Origin: Desulfatitalea sp.
GTDB taxonomy: Bacteria > Desulfobacterota > Desulfobacteria > Desulfobacterales > Desulfosarcinaceae
DNA: 6,589 nucleotides
Direction of reading: 5' to 3'
Assembly: GCA_013041835.1 (NCBI GenBank)
Contig: JABDRH010000039.1
Coordinates: forward strand, 1-6,589
Of this stretch, positions 6,036-6,589 are shown piece after piece; position 1 is the stretch's first letter, and each line of letters begins with the position of its first letter. The notes beneath the pieces are model-generated. The model was not told where the DNA came from and ran no database searches. It saw nothing but the letters and a program-made list of their open reading frames with translations. The position numbers were made by a program, and so were the translations under genes.

Positions 6036-6589
6036 TTAATTTTTCCTGGTGCTTTTCGCGCGGGAGGCGGCTTTTGTTTTTGAAACCCGCTTTTTGGCCA
6101 CCGAAGGCAGCAGGGACTTTTCGATCACTTCGTCCATGTTTTGGACCGGAATGAAATTGAGCTTACGTTTAATGACCGCCGGTATCTCGGCCAGCTCCTT
6201 TTTGTTTTTCATGGGGATGAGGACGGTTTTAATGCCGGCCCGCAAGCCCCCCAGTGCTTTTTCCTTAAGCCCGCCGATGGGCAGGACCCGGCCGCGCAGG
6301 GTGATCTCGCCGGTCATGGCCACGTCCTTGTCGACCGGCCGCTGGGTCACGGCTGAGATGAGGGCCGCAGCCATGGCCGTGCCGGCCGAGGGACCGTCCT
6401 TGGGAATGGCTCCGGCGGGCACGTGGATATGGATATCCAGGTTTTCGAAGAGGTTGGGCTTGATGCCTTCCCGGTCAAGAAAGGACCGCGCGTAACTCAG
6501 GGCCGCCCTGGCCGATTCTTGCATCACCTCTCCGATCTGGCCGGTGATGATCAACTCTCCCTTGCCGCGGATCAAGCTGGCCTCCACAT
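6036..6589 (-). CDS. lon: ATP-dependent protease Lon, C-terminal part (5' end outside the window)
   Basis: This is most of the C-terminal proteolytic domain of Lon, the cytoplasmic AAA+ protease that removes damaged and short-lived regulatory proteins. The 183 visible residues begin at VEASLIRGKGELIITGQIGE and include VMQESARAAL, the catalytic serine in PKDGPSAGTAM (visible residue 67), and LPIGGLKEKALGG with the catalytic lysine at visible residue 110. The 43-residue Ser-Lys spacing equals that of E. coli Lon (Ser679/Lys722). The GTG at 6585-6587 is an internal valine, not a start, so the gene continues to the right. The C terminus carries a Lys/Arg-rich tail with no acidic residues (AKKRVSKTKAASRAKSTRKN), absent from E. 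coli Lon. Lon is also the protease usually linked to degrading type II antitoxins, and an antitoxin gene lies nearby; a link is only inferred. Confidence 0.97.
   Translation of the reverse strand, partial: VEASLIRGKGELIITGQIGEVMQESARAALSYARSFLDREGIKPNLFENLDIHIHVPAGAIPKDGPSAGTAMAAALISAVTQRPVDKDVAMTGEITLRGRVLPIGGLKEKALGGLRAGIKTVLIPMKNKKELAEIPAVIKRKLNFIPVQNMDEVIEKSLLPSVAKKRVSKTKAASRAKSTRKN

Noticed and set aside
1..6589. tRNA, rRNA, CRISPR array, insertion sequence ends or attachment sites
   Set aside because: No repeat-spacer pattern, cloverleaf-like sequence, transposase motif or flanking direct repeat was seen when reading both strands. A covariance-model scan was not possible.

Overview
The window looks like a chromosomal segment of a moderately GC-rich Gram-negative bacterium. 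A Kdo transferase (WaaA) implies a lipopolysaccharide outer membrane. The style of the genes (lon next to tsaB, and a TPR plus periplasmic-binding lipoprotein ahead of waaA) suggests a deltaproteobacterium (Desulfobacterota), possibly a sulfate reducer. That placement is inference from protein character, not from a search. Every supported gene is on the minus strand, so the window reads from right to left.

Right part (about 1867-6589) is a compact housekeeping cluster: the 3' end of lon (ATP-dependent protease), tsaB (tRNA t6A synthesis) 7 nt later, a large lipoprotein with TPR repeats and a LpoA-like/periplasmic-binding domain after an 80-nt gap, and waaA, whose ATG overlaps the lipoprotein stop as ATGA. 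The lon-tsaB and lipoprotein-waaA pairs look translationally coupled. The gap before the lipoprotein gene holds a strong ribosome binding site, a GTG start, and two perfect palindromes.

Middle part (about 471-1866) is a type II toxin-antitoxin module of the RES/Xre (MbcTA/ParST-like) kind. The antitoxin has an Xre-like helix-turn-helix and a DUF2384-type toxin-binding domain. It overlaps the following RES-domain toxin gene, expected to be an NAD-degrading enzyme. The module has its own sigma70-like promoter with a perfect TTGACA, flanked by an imperfect inverted repeat that is a good candidate operator. A 43-codon open frame overlaps the toxin's 3' end and may be a third small gene. By hand count the AT-rich edges of this module are 33-35% GC, against 63% in a line of waaA, consistent with accessory DNA placed behind a conserved operon.

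Left edge (1-409) holds the 5' part of a gene running out of the window. It encodes a protein I do not recognise, starting just after an inverted repeat that could fold over its ribosome binding site. I found no RNA genes, CRISPR arrays or recognisable insertion sequences.
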